Shown: positions 13,162-26,300, counted from the stretch's first letter. The stretch is DNA of 64,000 nt from Chondrosia reniformis (GCA_947172415.1 OX359189.1:3300501-3364500), one strand, 5' to 3'. The notes: a model not told the origin generated them from the letters alone. Numbers and translations: made by a program.

Positions 13162-16100
13162 ATGCGGCTGACGCCCACCAAAATGGAGCACAAGTTCTGT
13201 TCATTCAATTCGCGGGGACTCAAAAAGTTTGTTGAGCGAGGATATAAGCGTTTGAGTGCTTCAGAGTATCAAAAGAAAGGACTGCAAGCTCATAAGGCTG
13301 CTCTTACTGGTGATGTAGAAGAGTTGAAGGTGATATTCTCAGCAGTGGCTCGCATTCCATTGCAAGATCCATATGGCAGTACACCTCTTCACCTTTCGGC
13401 TCGAAGCAATCAAATTAAAGCTACAAAGTAATTAATTCGTTAGGAATTTAGGCCTCAGGGACTATATAAGTGCTTTCGAAATATTCTTCTTTGCAGGTGG
13501 TTGCTGAAGTACACAGATATAGATCCACTCCTGACTGCAGGTAACGGAGAAACAGCAGCCCATGTAGCAGCAGCTAGAGGGCATACTCAAGTGCTAAAAG
13601 TACGTACATTGAATTATCAATTACTGAGAACTGATATTTTTTGTAATTTGAAAGCCTACAAGGTGAACCTAAATCCAATACAGAGTATTGTACCAAAAGG
13701 GGTGCCTTTTATGAAAATCTACTGTCTGTTAATACACTTAGTAGATACGGCATTCTGCAGTTAACATATAACCCACACGCTATATATTCTACGTACATCT
13801 GTACACATACATATTATATAACAGAAGAAGGACCAACCACTCCTATATATACCTATTATCTGTTTGGTTGGCACTTCTTGGAATGTAAGGGGTCTATGTG
13901 TTGACTGAGCACCCCCAGTAGACATTACACATTCATTACACAGTTCAGCTTAAACCTGGGTACAGCCCCAAGAAGAGCGAGAGCTCAAGTGATCCTTACA
14001 CTCAATCCTCCCTTATCCAGACGCCCCAGATATGGGCACGTCCCTCTACCGGGCAGCATGAAGCGGTTGCTGAGTCAGCAAATAAACAAAATGGCAATGA
14101 CAACGGTTGCGTTCACAGCGATTTTTGAAGGCAAATGTGTTTACTGATCTTATTGATCACCAATAATGTGAATAATAGTTAACTAGTTCAGCTGCGAAGT
14201 GTGAAGTTGATTTTGAAATTCATTTTCCTCACACAACAAGCATCGTACCTTACATGATTTGTATATAAAACAGCTATACTCTTTAAGTTTTCTGAGTTAC
14301 AGACAATGCCTGGTCCCAAGGTGCCCGGATAAGGGAGGATTGAGTGTATATTTTAAACAAAAATTTTAATGGAGAGAAAAAAGGTTAGGTTCAGGTAACA
14401 TAAGAATGATAATTTTTGTTATGGTGGCGTAGCCATCTGAGATGAAACCCAGGACAGAACTCCTGGTGATGGACAAATGTAGATCTGGTAGGCTGCGCTC
14501 TCTCAGTGTCCAAGCAGTTTAATTGTGGTTTCTGGCACACCAGCTGCACTTGCCGTGGTAGCTACGAAAACTGTAGCCGTTAAAGAGGGCTCCATCCATT
14601 CCTGTTGAGGTCAGTGCTTCCTGTACCGTAGTAGTGAACTGTCTTCTTCTAAGAGGCTCCCCAGCCTAGCAGCAAAACAAAGGGCCAAGAGTTGATCCCT
14701 GAGCGGACAAATAATCCAGCAACGCAGTAACAACACATAGATCTGAGTTAGTAGCGCCCAGAATGATTGTGTGGCCTTTCCCTGCTTGGTCAGTCTTAGA
14801 AACTGTGATCCTGAGCGATATTGTCTAACATGGTGATGAGGGATCGAAGGTGATGTCTGACATTGAGAGATGTCGTTGATAATCATAGTTGACTCTGTCT
14901 GGTGTAAAGAATTCGCTGCACCTGAGAAATCCAACACCAGGCTGCCCATAACATACGATTTTGGTCAGCTTTACCATTGGTGCTCAGGGCTGACTTGATA
15001 TGTCGCATAGTGGAGACTGTAATGGGAAGTCTAGTTACTCTGGAGTCCCTGCAAGCTTGATATCGTTTAATGCCCCTTAAGAGAACTGCCATATGTGGCG
15101 AATGAAATGGATTACTGTTTTATGGGTCCACCAGAAACCAAATCGGCCCTTGCTGCTGCCTGGGTAAGTGGAAAGACTTGTGCTGGGTGCTACGGTTAGC
15201 AAGGGCTTCTGAAGCTTTAAGCTCTTTAATCTATATACGTCCATGTAAATCGGGGGGATTAGCTGACCAAGCATGTCACTCCCAATACCTACCATTAACT
15301 ACGGTCAACTTGGTTAACCTACATTTAACAAAAGAATGGGAAAATGGAAAAAGCTATGCCTTGCCTCTACCACTGAAATTGATTTTTGCAAAGTATAAAG
15401 AATACCTCTCTAAATCGCTAGCTGTAGGAGAGGTGATGATCAAAGTTTACCTAGTGAGTAAACACATACAGAGCACAGATCAGGAACTCAGTATAGTAGG
15501 ACTTATGTATAATGCACATCGAATGAAATTCATTCATGGCCAGCGACCCATTGGTTAAGATGGCCCCTCCCACTGGAAATGGGCTGGGTCTTGATTATCA
15601 GCTTGTCTGATGAAGTGAATCACCACTAATTAAGAATGTAAACTGATTATTTGTTGTAGTTAGTTTAAGAAGGAGAGCATGAGGGGGGCATTGCTGTGGC
15701 AGTTGTAGCTCAGTGGCAGAGCAACTGGTGGTCACAATCAGCTGTCCTGGGTTCGATTCCTGGCAATTGCTTCTTTCGTGCTTTTCCCTCTTTATGATGT
15801 TTCATTGATTATTACTTGTGGTTTGATTATCACATTGATTATTCATTAATCACTGTAAAGTTTTCACCTACAACCAGCTTCTCTTTTACATACAAATGTC
15901 CAGCCTTATATTTTCAAATCTGTAATTTCACCCAATCTAACTGTCCAGGAATAACACAACATTGTCAAATTGCTAATTGCAGACAGCAGTGGACAGTTTT
16001 TCATTTTCTGATTTTTATCACTAATGCATAATCTGTACAAGTGACTTTATAATCTTGCATACTATTTGTAGTTAATGCTGGTTGATGTAAAAGTTAAGAA

Positions 16101-19100
16101 TGCCATGAGTCTTTTAACAGACAGAAATGGACTTTCTATTCTGCATCTTGCAATTATAAAGCAACACATTCCTTGTGTAAGACTTCTGGTAAATGAGCTC
16201 CCAGCAAAAGCTCTCGGACCTGTTTCAAATTCCAGAGTAACTGGTGTAACTGCTGGACATATAGCAGCTTCTGTAGGTAGGTTATTCAAAACTAGATACG
16301 TATTTATACGTAGTTAATGCTCTTAGTTGTATGATCAAAAGAAGTACCATTTTGTTCTGTCTGTACAGGAAATGTGGAAGCTCTAAAGATAATCTACAAT
16401 AAAAACAAAAATTATGTAACAGAACCAGCTGCGGATGGTATGTATATTAGAATTTATAAATTGTTTTACCTCATACTGAGTATACATATATGTATGTATA
16501 TCAGTTCCTACTGAATGCTTCATATACGTATAGGCACAACACCTCTCTTTTATGCTGCTCAATCTGGTAACCTTGATGCTGTGGTTTACCTTCATTTAAA
16601 GGCAAAAGCTAGCTTAACAGATACGACTAGTGAAGGATGGGCTCCAGTCCATGTTGCTGCTCAAGCTGGTCACATTAACATTCTGGATGTAAGAGTTGTC
16701 TCAATTGTGTATGGTATCATGTATTTTACTAAAATCTTCACTGTATACATGTAAATGATTTTATGCTACCTACTTATGCACTCTGCAATAGATTTTGATT
16801 TAGACATTACGAAAGAAATTTAAAATTACATTACAAGACTGGCAACCTGACCTGATCATAAGGTTTAGATCCAACAGTGGCAGGTTTGCTAAGGTGGAGA
16901 GTTGTAGGCACCATAAAAAGGTAACATTAATCAGATAGAAAAAATGGAGAAACTTTAAAGCATTGATATATGATCAATAAACTCTGGATATTACCCCTGC
17001 CCCTGATGATGTATTAATCAGTTAAAAGTTAACATTCTTCGGCTAATCATAACCATAAGACTGTTACTTGTTAACAGTTAAGTCAAAAGAGGTTAATGGT
17101 CAACTGTTTTATTTCGCTCATAGGCTGCTGCTTTTGTGTAAGAAATAGGGTACATCTCATAAATTTTATGAATCATTAGCTTTTTGTATACTGTTGATAA
17201 AGGCCTTCACAGCTGAAACATCCAGCTCAATTAATCCATTGTCTGCTACGTAACTGCTTTTTAAAGTGCTCCATGAAAACATCTCATGCATTTAGCTTAC
17301 TATAACTAAACTTACTGAGTGTCATAGCTCAGAATATGGACTTATGAAAATATCACAATATAGAAGGCATTGTGTAAGCATGTAAGATTAAGGTTTTATG
17401 TGGTTATCTGTTTCTAAACATATAAATATATACATTATACAGTGGGCTCCACTTATGCACCTGGGACCAATTGTAGGTATTCAGTCTAGGTATTTATAAG
17501 GTACAATAGACTCTTTGTGGGAATGGCGGGGCAGTACATGAAGGGAATTGGAAACTACCTTTACTAATCTCTATACTTTTAGAAGCATTATACGTACTTT
17601 AAATATTGCGGTCAGCTGCAAAGCAAAGGTAGGATGTGGAATGAGAAAGTTGTAAGAATGCAGGACGGGTGTCTCTGAGCCTCGGTGGGCACTTCAGGAC
17701 AGTTCTCCCTCTGGTGTCTACCGCTCAGACAAGAAGCCATCCCCCCTGATGGTGCAAAAGTATCTGGGCATGTTGCGTCCCAAACCAAAAACTTCCCCTA
17801 CCTCTTTAGAGAGATATTTCAGGGTGGTGTGGCTCTCTCCATTGGCAGTTAAGGCCGTGGGTGGCCAGACCATCCACATAAGCTCAACAGAGGCAACATT
17901 GGTGAGGTGGGCAAAGATGGGTGCCAAGGTGGAGGCCTACAGCCACCCAGATAGTGTCATCCTCCGTCCATAGACCTGATGAAGAGACTGGGAGGGTATT
18001 CAACCATGCTTCAGACTCCTTGTTGGAGGCTGCTAACAGGCGAGCTCAATATCATCAGAGGTGCCATGCAAACAGTCTGGGAGAATCAAATTTGATGGAC
18101 CAGATTGAATGAGGCAGCTGCAGAGGCCAGGAAGGCAGAAGGTGCAAGATGTACAGCACTCCTGAGTCCTATTTCCCAAAGTGGGTGTTGGTAACAGTGC
18201 CAGTGATGGCCTTGAGCACATTGTCATAAGTCACTGGCTGTGGAGAGGCAAAGGAAGTGAAGCGTATAAAGCAGCTTTTGAATAGCAAAGGTGCATGTCA
18301 TAGGATGGCATTGTTCTCCCTAATGGACCTGGAAACGGATATCTTACCTTTAGTATATGATATTAAAAATTAATGCAGTAAGCTTCTTGGAGAGACAGGC
18401 CTGTGTATTGAAGTATAGTCTGATTAAATATAGAAAGCAACGACACAAACTTTTCAAACATTGGTCACTTACACCAGCTAAAACTTAAGAAAACTTTAGT
18501 TGTACACATTTCTACTTTATTTCTACAGTACTTGATGCAGTGCCTGGGTAATGATATTTTAACCACTAGAACTAATGATGGATCCACACCTCTTCATTTT
18601 GCTTCAGGTTAGTGTACCACACAAACTATTTTTACCTTTTAACACAAAAAGCAGATATTATTGATTATAAATATTCTACAGTAATGGGTCACACCAAGTT
18701 GGCTTACTGGTTAATTGCTCATGATCCATCTGACAGTATGATTGTATCTCAGGATATCATGGGACATACACCAGCACATGATGCTGCTGAGCAAGGGTGA
18801 GTATAGCATCAGTTGTATAGCATAAAATCATGCATCATTCTGTTTTACATTTTACCATTTGTTAAAGCCATACTATTTTGTGTTTAGACATTCAGAAGTT
18901 CTCAAAGTCTTAGTTGCAAAAGGTGCTAGTCTTCACAGTACAAATAAAGTAAATTATTGCTGCCAGAAACCTGATGTAGTCTATGAAACATTTTCCCTTG
19001 TTTTGTTTTAGGATGGAATTACCCCATATTCCCTGGCTATCAGGAGTAAAAATCTCGATTTAGCTAATTTTGTTGCCAGTTACATTGCAGCATCACCTAA

Positions 19101-22100
19101 GGTGCGTTCCAAGCCAGCGGATAAGTCGAGAAAATCTATCCTCAGGTCTGACCCATTTGAGAGTCCCTATGACATGGTAGATGACAGCTACCACCAATTG
19201 CCGGGACAAGGAGATGTAACTGTATCTAAGTCTGTTGTGTCCCCAAAAGAGGATTTGCATAAGAAAACTAGGTCTAGGTCTTTCAGTGTAGGCCCAAATG
19301 AGAAAGAAGGCAACATAAGAAAGTTATTCACCAGAAGGAAGAGTGCAGGAGTTCCTTTCTCAATATCTAATCCAAATTTTAACAGCTCGGATGACAGTGA
19401 AAATGAGGAAGGAAGAAACTTGGAGAAGAAAAAAGTCAAAAGTAGAAGATCTTCTTTAACAAAACAATCAAATGAAAGTAACAGTAGAAGAGGAAGTGCT
19501 CAGGTTAGTTCACTGATGGTTGATTATATGCATTGCAAATACTGTTTCCTGCCAGGAAAATTATGTGATTGCACGAATCCAAAACTCTCTTTCTTTTTAA
19601 ACCTTACTTACAGACATTAGGATCAAGGAGGAGCTCTAAACAACATACTCCAAAGGCATTGAAGCAATCACAACCCAGTGAGCCAACCATTCTCTCTTCA
19701 GACAATCAAGAAGATGAATGTAGTAAATATGAAAACCCTTACGAGGAAATTGAAGTGGCAAGACAATCTTTGGATACTCCGGAATCCTCAACATCCCTTT
19801 CCACATCCACTTTACTAAAGACACTTAAGGCTCCACAATACACTACAATCTCAGAGTCACAGAGAGATTCTAGACATCATGTCAAATCCATAAAAAGGGC
19901 ACTGCAGCCATTTGGGGACACCAAGGAAAAAGAAGGTTTTCTAGTTGATTCTGCTGAATTTGGCTTTCGTCCTAAACATAGCACTAATCCACTGCAAAGG
20001 GTGAAGCCAGTTTTACCCAGTGAAGACACTGAAGTGACTGATCACAGTTCTAGTGATCACGGAGATCATTTGAATGGATTAGCTTTTAGTCAACAACCTC
20101 ACAAGGATAGTACATCTCCTGAAATTGGAAAAGAGGCTCCCATTTATGCAACTGTAGATCCTGAATATATTCTGAAAAAGCGGAAGTCCAAAAAGCAGTC
20201 TGAAATGACAGTCACAGAACATGGTAAGATGCAGTCTACTTCATGGTGGCTTTGATTGTGATTGTGATAAACCTCAATATTTCCACAGATAGCTCAGAAA
20301 GGAAGAATGGCTCCTTGGAAAACTCTCCTGAAAAGATGTTTGGTCCAATGCTTCCTACAAGTTTGGATCAGACAACTCTTTTAAAAGAATTTGTATCAAG
20401 AGAAGTGGATTCTATTATCCAGCATGTGCTTGCAAAAGGGAATGGCCAGTCCAGTAATGGTAAAGTAGAAGGGATTATTTTGAGACCAAGTCAAACTGTG
20501 ACTGGTGATGGTCCTAAAGAGGATGGAGCACTAATGGTACGTACCTCCTTCAATATCAATTACAGTACAACTATAAGTATGGATTGTTGTGTAATTATTC
20601 AGCTTTTCCATAATACATACAAAAATGTACAGTTTTGGTTATAAGAACTATAATTTTGTATGTATGAATTATACAAAATGCTTTATCCTATAAAGACACC
20701 CTGGATCCTTCTGTTTGAAATGTTGTTTGCATTTAAATTAACCCTTTTGAGTCAGGAGTACAAACAAAATTCTAAAACTAATTTTGTACTTACATGTACT
20801 TAAGTACATATATACCTTAAGAGGTCTATTATTAACGAGTACTAACTTTAGCAAATTTCAAATAACGCATTAGGCAAGTATACGTATTAATTCTAGTAAA
20901 TTTGAAAAGATGGTTTAATATTCATAACTGTTTATATTACATGTATGTATATATTTACAGCCTTCCAATCTTGGAGTACAATTCCGTAATAACAGAGGTA
21001 AAATAGTGGTGCATGTTCACTATAGCCATTGTGCATGGGAAGGCTCTATTATGCTCAATTGTAGATAACTGCATACTTTCGATTTTCAAGTAGACCTTGC
21101 ACCACACTGGAGTAATAGGTAATGAATTTCTTCCTCATAAACTTCTTAACCACTCCATTCACAGTCAAGTCAAGGAAGGTTGAGAAAACTTGGTGTTGGC
21201 TGGATCTGCACAAGCTCAATGACAAGGATGTTATCATCCTCTTCACTGTGTCTATCATTTGACTTTAATTCTCTAATTTACTCTAACTCTACTTTATTCT
21301 CTCTCTAATTTATTACAATCTACCCATTTGGGTACATGACTGTCCTTAAAGTGAATAAAAATCTTTCGCCTTCAATTTGCTAGCAGATTTAATTTTCTGT
21401 AGATATAAGCAAGTTGTTGTCAACCACAAGTGTTTTTATGTAATCTAAAATAAATAGTAGTGTCTGATGCTCTTTAACATGCTCTGGTCTTTCTTCAAAG
21501 CGAATAAATCTTTCGCCTTTTACTAAAGATTTCCGTGGAGAAGGACATTAAATGAGTCTTCTTGAATTTGTTTGCAAGCCCCTACAAGGGGTTTGAAATT
21601 CTTAAATGAAATTTTATCTGTTATGTTGCAATGAATGTTACTGAAATAAATTTGGAGTGAATTTGCTATATAGCCGATTTAGTTTTCGGTAGATATAAGC
21701 AAGATATTGTCAACCACAAGTGTTTTTAAAAAATCCAAAATAAATAGTAGTTTCTGATGCTCTTTAACATGCTCTGGTCTTTCTTCAAAGCGAATAAATC
21801 TTTCGCCTTTTACTAAAGATTTCCGTGGAGATGGACATTAAATGAGTCTTCTTGAATTTGTTTGCAAGCCCCTACAAGGGGTTTAAAAATCTTAAATGAA
21901 ATTTAATCTATTATGTTGCAATGAATGTTACTGAAATAAATTTGGAATGAATTTGCTATATAGCCGATTTAGTTTTCGGTAGATATAAGCAAGATATTGT
22001 CAACCACAAGTGTTTTTAAAAAATCCAAAATAAATAGTAGTTTATAATGCTCTTTAACATGCTCTGGTCTTTCTTCAAAGCGAATAAATCTTTCGCCTTT

Positions 22101-24806
22101 TACTAAAGATTTCCGTGGAGAAGGACAATAAATGAGTGTAATTAATTTGTTTGCAACCCCTACAAGGGGTTTAAAATTCTTAAATTTATTCATATGGCTA
22201 TAGGAGCATATGTGTACATCACATGTTTCCTCATGTGTATGTACAGTACATATAGATCCTAGAATGGATTGTTCCTCTGTCATGGTCGCATCTGTATGGA
22301 TGCCCTGCCCCAGATGATCTTTACCCTTAGCAAGATATTATTTATTTATTTACAGTACATTTTGTAATATAGATATCTTTCCCTTGTCATTTTTATGCAA
22401 GAAGGAATATTTTCTAACCATGTTCTCATAGAAATAATAGACATAAACCAGAGCTTCCTTAGAATCCAAGCAAAATGTAAAGCTTTATTTTTTTATTTAA
22501 TGGTGACAAATAAAACAGTACATGTACGTACGTACGTACATTACAAAGAAGTGGTCCCTTTTACCCATACTGTCAATATGTATACCTATTAAATTTTTGA
22601 AGACTTCAGTGATCCTTTAAATGTTGGTACATCTATCCTTTAGGAGGCCAATGTGGATGAACAGACTGCAAATGAAAATGAACCAGGATACGAAGAAAAT
22701 ACCTCAGACTTGAACACATGCACTGGTGAAGTGGGAATGGATAGCAAAGAGAAACGCTCCAATCAAGAAATTGCTGGAGCAAACTTGTCATCCTTGGTCA
22801 CAACAGGAATGGTTCAAGAAAAAAGCCATCATAAGAAAGAAGGCCCAGTTTCATCTGGCAAAATGGAAAATTTATGCAATGAAAATCAATCTGATTGTAA
22901 AACCATGGGTGAAATGGTCATTAAAGAGAAGGTACCCTCAAAGTACAAGATTTATATTTCTGATGACCCTCCAACTGTAATCACAAATGAGAGCAAGACA
23001 ATGAAACAGGAATGGTCAAAATCCCATGTGACTAGTGCTTCTGACATCCCTCAACCCAAAACCACTAGGAGATCATCAGTTGTCCAAATCTCTATTAGAG
23101 ACATAGATGAATCACACCCCTCTCAAAGTGATGAGGAACTCTTGCTTGGCCTAGAAAAGCACCCATCACTACCTGATTTATCTGAAAAATATGGATTAAA
23201 AGTTAGTTGTAATATGTGTATAAGCAATCCACATTATAAATTAAATCATTAATCTATGCTCACATGCTTCAGAGGCATTACAGTCCTTAGTGAGTGTGTC
23301 TGTTTTCAGTGCACAGGTTAAAGATTTTGAAGATGAAATTATTTGCTTGTAAATACCGTATGTGGAAATGTTCGCGAGATGAATTCCCAACGAAATTGAT
23401 GTACTGGGACTATACAGGGAACTGAAGTTCTATTCGAAATAGGTGAAATTTCGTTGAAAACAGATTTGAATTAAGTGGACTGCACTGTATTGTGGCATCA
23501 TAATCACGTTCAACGATCACATGACCAACCCCCAACTGTGCATGCGCTACTAAGTACTTTAATGTACATAATAGTATTTAAATGCTGCTACATTGTGGCA
23601 AACTACAAGGCTCAGGTAGTGGTAGAAGGCTAAACACTGTGACTGTGTGCATGTGACCTTGCAAATCTATGACAAATAGAGTTTTGTGGTTTATCAAAGA
23701 TCTAGCTAGTACTGTACATCCTCATTTTCCTCATTTTCAGTTTTCTGTATTTTTCTTTCAAGAAGCTGTAGCACTCACACCTTGATAGGGCATGCATTAA
23801 GCACATATCACAGGGGTGTAGCAGTGATATAAGCCTTGGTCAGGCGAGCAAAAAAATTTATTGTAACACTTAATTTATACGTCAATACATCGTTTTTGCA
23901 AATGGCGGCATTCAGGGAGCTTTAGTTAACGAAGCTTTTCTGTCGCTATTTATAATGTTCAGGACACTTAAGCGTCCTCAATCGTTAGGATTAATAATAT
24001 ATATATTTAAACCCGACGATGCGGCCAAGTAGTTAGAGTTAATTTGGGGGGCGGCAGCCCCACGAGTTTTTAAACTCGAAATACTTGTTTCTTCCTCGGC
24101 TGAGAAATTATTGGTCCGGCAGCTGCCGGCTGGCCGGACCTTGTACTACGCCTATGTATCATGACACATATCATCATAATTATCTGTATACTAAGGAATA
24201 TACTTAATAATATTTTATTGACTTATTACTTCTGATGAGGGAGTGTAAGTAATAGCAAATATAATACTACTAACTTCAGCCAACAATATATCTTTAAAAA
24301 AAGAAGCAAAACTAGAATTAAATCAAGTAGTGGGTAGTGGGGCAACCATCAACCCTTACCTATAGCATATTCACTGTACTTGTCTAAGATTTTAATAATC
24401 CTGTATGTGTGATGTTCTGTTAGGGGAAGGATAAAATTGGTACCCTTCTTCATGCATGGTATATAGATTTTTACTAAGAAGTATATATTTTCCCTTCTTT
24501 GTAATCCACTTGCCTTGAAGTAGAAAACCTATAATAATGGGTGAGTACTTTTTTCCTTTGCTAGCTACCTAAGTTTAGAAGCCAAATGATTATTATTAGT
24601 ATCATACTTGGACATTATTTCATGCCTTGATGTAGGATCTACGTATATGTTAACATGTACATATATTGTATGTGTGCATGTAGAAAGTAAAGCAACAACA
24701 GTGGAAGACTTTCAGTGATCCTAGTATTGAAGTTACAAGTGGAGCAAATAAAGAACTTAAAGAAAAATTAACTCTGAGACATCAGTATATCGTCATCATA
24801 CCTGAG
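13162..24806 (+). CDS. Espin-like ankyrin-repeat protein
   Basis: Fourteen exons are supported: 13162-13427, 13497-13599, 16072-16276, 16369-16437, 16534-16688, 18529-18607, 18682-18796, 18888-18948, 19012-19503, 19614-20223, 20289-20536, 20961-20997, 22644-23201, 24684-24806 (TGA stop), giving roughly 1,040 residues. The N-terminal ~350 residues are seven to nine ankyrin repeats (YGSTPLHLSARS, GNGETAAHVAAARGH, GTTPLFYAAQSGN, GWAPVHVAAQAGH, DGSTPLHFAS, GHTPAHDAAEQGH, DGITPYSLA). The TPAHDAA repeat and the closing repeat resemble espin, an actin-bundling protein of protrusions. The rest is a long Ser/Lys/Arg-rich, probably disordered tail, with a short acidic QSDEELLLGLEKHP motif near the end. 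I see no clear WH2 motif, so espin assignment is moderate. The exon ending at 20997 is phase 1 but the next begins in phase 0, so a small exon is probably missed between them. An alternative start is the Met eight codons in. Confidence 0.8.
13999..14346. mobile_element. Tigger/pogo-like MITE with TA target duplication
   Basis: The termini are inverted repeats: CACTCAATCCTCCCTTATCC at the left and its complement at the right (14327-14346), each bounded by TA (13997-13998 and 14347-14348). TA duplication and a TTATCCGG-type end are typical of pogo/Tigger members of the Tc1/mariner superfamily. At 348 bp it has no room for transposase. It lies in intron 2 of the espin-like gene. Confidence 0.85.
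14400..15560. other. Unidentified, probably transposon-derived intron sequence
   Basis: More GC-rich than the surrounding intron, with overlapping open frames on both strands (minus 14611-14949 and 14883-15092; plus 15178-15558). None shows a motif I recognise and none is splice-bounded in a way that fits the host gene. Base composition suggests a decayed mobile element. Confidence 0.35.
15699..15847 (+). repeat. tRNA-derived SINE
   Basis: The 5' part folds like a tRNA: a 7-bp acceptor stem (GCAGTTG with CAATTGC), D arm GCTC-AGTGGCA-GAGC, box A TAGCTCAGTGG, box B GGTTCGATTCC and a complete T arm. The anticodon arm is poor. A unique tail follows (TTCTTTCGTGC... to GTTTGATTATCAC...), shared with the copy at 9934-10078. 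Box A plus box B would allow pol III transcription. It lies in an intron of the espin-like gene. Confidence 0.75.
16760..18500. other. Large intron of the espin-like gene with decayed mobile DNA
   Basis: The intron runs from 16689 to 18528. A segment at about 17640-18250 is GC-richer, with frames open on both strands (plus 17749-17973, minus 17718-17927), and looks like a decayed retroelement, but no diagnostic motif is readable. A Tigger-like end (CAGTGGGCTCCACTTATGC) begins near 17442 without a visible partner. Confidence 0.35.
21401..22184. repeat. 290-bp tandem repeat, 2.7 copies
   Basis: Copies begin with AGATATAAGCAAG at 21401, 21691 and 21981, a strict 290-bp period. Each holds AATAAATCTTTCGCCTTTTA and a short hairpin CCCCTACAAGGGG. 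The copies are highly similar, with a few substitutions and a truncated third copy. They lie in the intron before the exon at 22644. Confidence 0.9.
23811..24156. mobile_element. hAT-like MITE
   Basis: The ends are CAGGGGTGTAG and CTACGCCTATG, imperfect inverted repeats of the CAGGGGCGTAG type seen in hAT elements. The interior is GC-richer (GGGGGGCGGCAGCCCC; CCGGCAGCTGCCGG). The flanking 8-bp duplication is not clean (ACATATCA versus TATCATGA). An interior block around CGATGCGGCCAAGTAG is repeated at 39058-39125. It lies in the last intron of the espin-like gene. Confidence 0.6.
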
Positions 24807-26300
24807 TCTTAATTCTTAGGTGTATGTATATGTACATGCTTGTCAGATTTTTACATTTAACATTAGGAAGGCCATTCCATTACAAATATTGTTTATCAAC
24901 CACTGGCTGGACCAATAGTATTGGTATGTATAAGCTTATTATGATGCTCTTTTGTGCAACCTATCATGAAATGCTGTAATACAAAAATACTGTACATAGT
25001 CCCATCGTAAAGGAAACAGTCCTTTTTAAATGGTTTTCTTTTAATCAGGATGTTCTTAAAATGTTGTTTTTATGGCTTTGACATGCAGGACATCTTGGGT
25101 GCAACATTTATAAGTATATCAATCTTTATTAATCATATAAACATGACTTAGGCGGCATTCATACTACAGTGAAATTGAAGGTGATGGTGATTATTACATA
25201 CTATTGGTAGTACAGAATGTGACCACAAGCAATCAATCTCCCACTTCAGTAGTAACACAGAGAAATTCTACATGCCTAACATGATCATCTCATCATTTCC
25301 CTACATTCAAACAAGAAGTTAGACAATGCTACACATATTGTTTTACTGTAGAGTGGACTTAATGAGATATATGTACATGAACACTACGTATATATGTTAT
25401 ATATACGTACATTCCCTCCCTGATGATTAATTTATGATTGTGTTATGACTAAAAATAAGGCAAGTGTTCTTTCTGAATGTGCTCCTGGCCTTAGGCTTTA
25501 GCTAGGTCTTGTTAAAAAGGTGTGTTCTAACTTCCAAACAACCCTGCTTTACCTTAATTTGTATAACCTTCCAAAAGTAATAGTCACCGTCATCTAAAGA
25601 ACTGTAAAACTTCTTAAAATGTGTGTCATTATAATCTTCACTGCCTATGATGGTTTCATAACCCACTATACAAAACAATGATACTTTATGAAATCCATAG
25701 ACATGAATGCTTAATTGTACTGAATGCCTGTGGAACACACCTTGAGAAGAAATTAGTAAATTAAGCCTATTGTACATGAAGAACTATGTAGTAGCCCTAT
25801 ATGAAAGAAAGAAGCAAGGCCCAAGTTCCTTTGTTGATTAATAATAATGATAATGATTTCAAGCATTGACTCCCGTTTGACCCAGAGTTTTTTGGCAGAA
25901 AATGGGCCAAATAGGCATCAAAGGAAACTTTTTAAAGAATAATCCAAACCATGTATACAAATGTTAGCTATTTATAATCAGTCTGTTAAAGTTAATGAAT
26001 TACTTACTGATTATTTTGGAGTTGATCAAGGTATTATACAAAGGTGTACATGTCCTCCTTCCCTACCTTATTTTAATATTTTAATTAAATGATCTGGCAT
26101 TACAGCTAAGAAACAGTGCATGGGCTTGGACTAAGTATATAGAAGGAGATGTCCTGTGTATAATTTACGTACATACTATACACCCTTGTAACCTTAAAAT
26201 TTGACCTATTATGTACGTACTTGTGAATGTGTCTTATTGAGTCTAGAACATTCTACATGACGTCAATGTATAGCCTTTCTTTTTAGTAATTATTGCTGTT
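24807..26300. other. Intergenic; no supported gene
   Basis: Follows the stop codon of the espin-like gene. A short splice-like segment at 24868-24932 could be read but the upstream frame has already stopped. A minus-strand frame at 25777-25502 (91 codons) has no recognisable motif and no good acceptor context that I can defend; it may be a terminal exon of an unseen gene or chance. Confidence 0.4.

Noticed and set aside
15699..15771. Functional tRNA gene
   Set aside because: Acceptor, D and T arms are good, but the anticodon arm is shifted and lacks U33, and the same sequence with a non-tRNA tail recurs at 9934-10078, so it is a SINE.
17442..17480. A third Tigger-like MITE
   Set aside because: One end-like sequence is visible, but no matching inverted end was found in the intron.
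24868..24932. Additional 3' exon of the espin-like gene (GHSITNIVYQPL)
   Set aside because: It has splice-like borders, but the upstream exon reaches an in-frame TGA at 24804-24806 with no donor before it that I can see.
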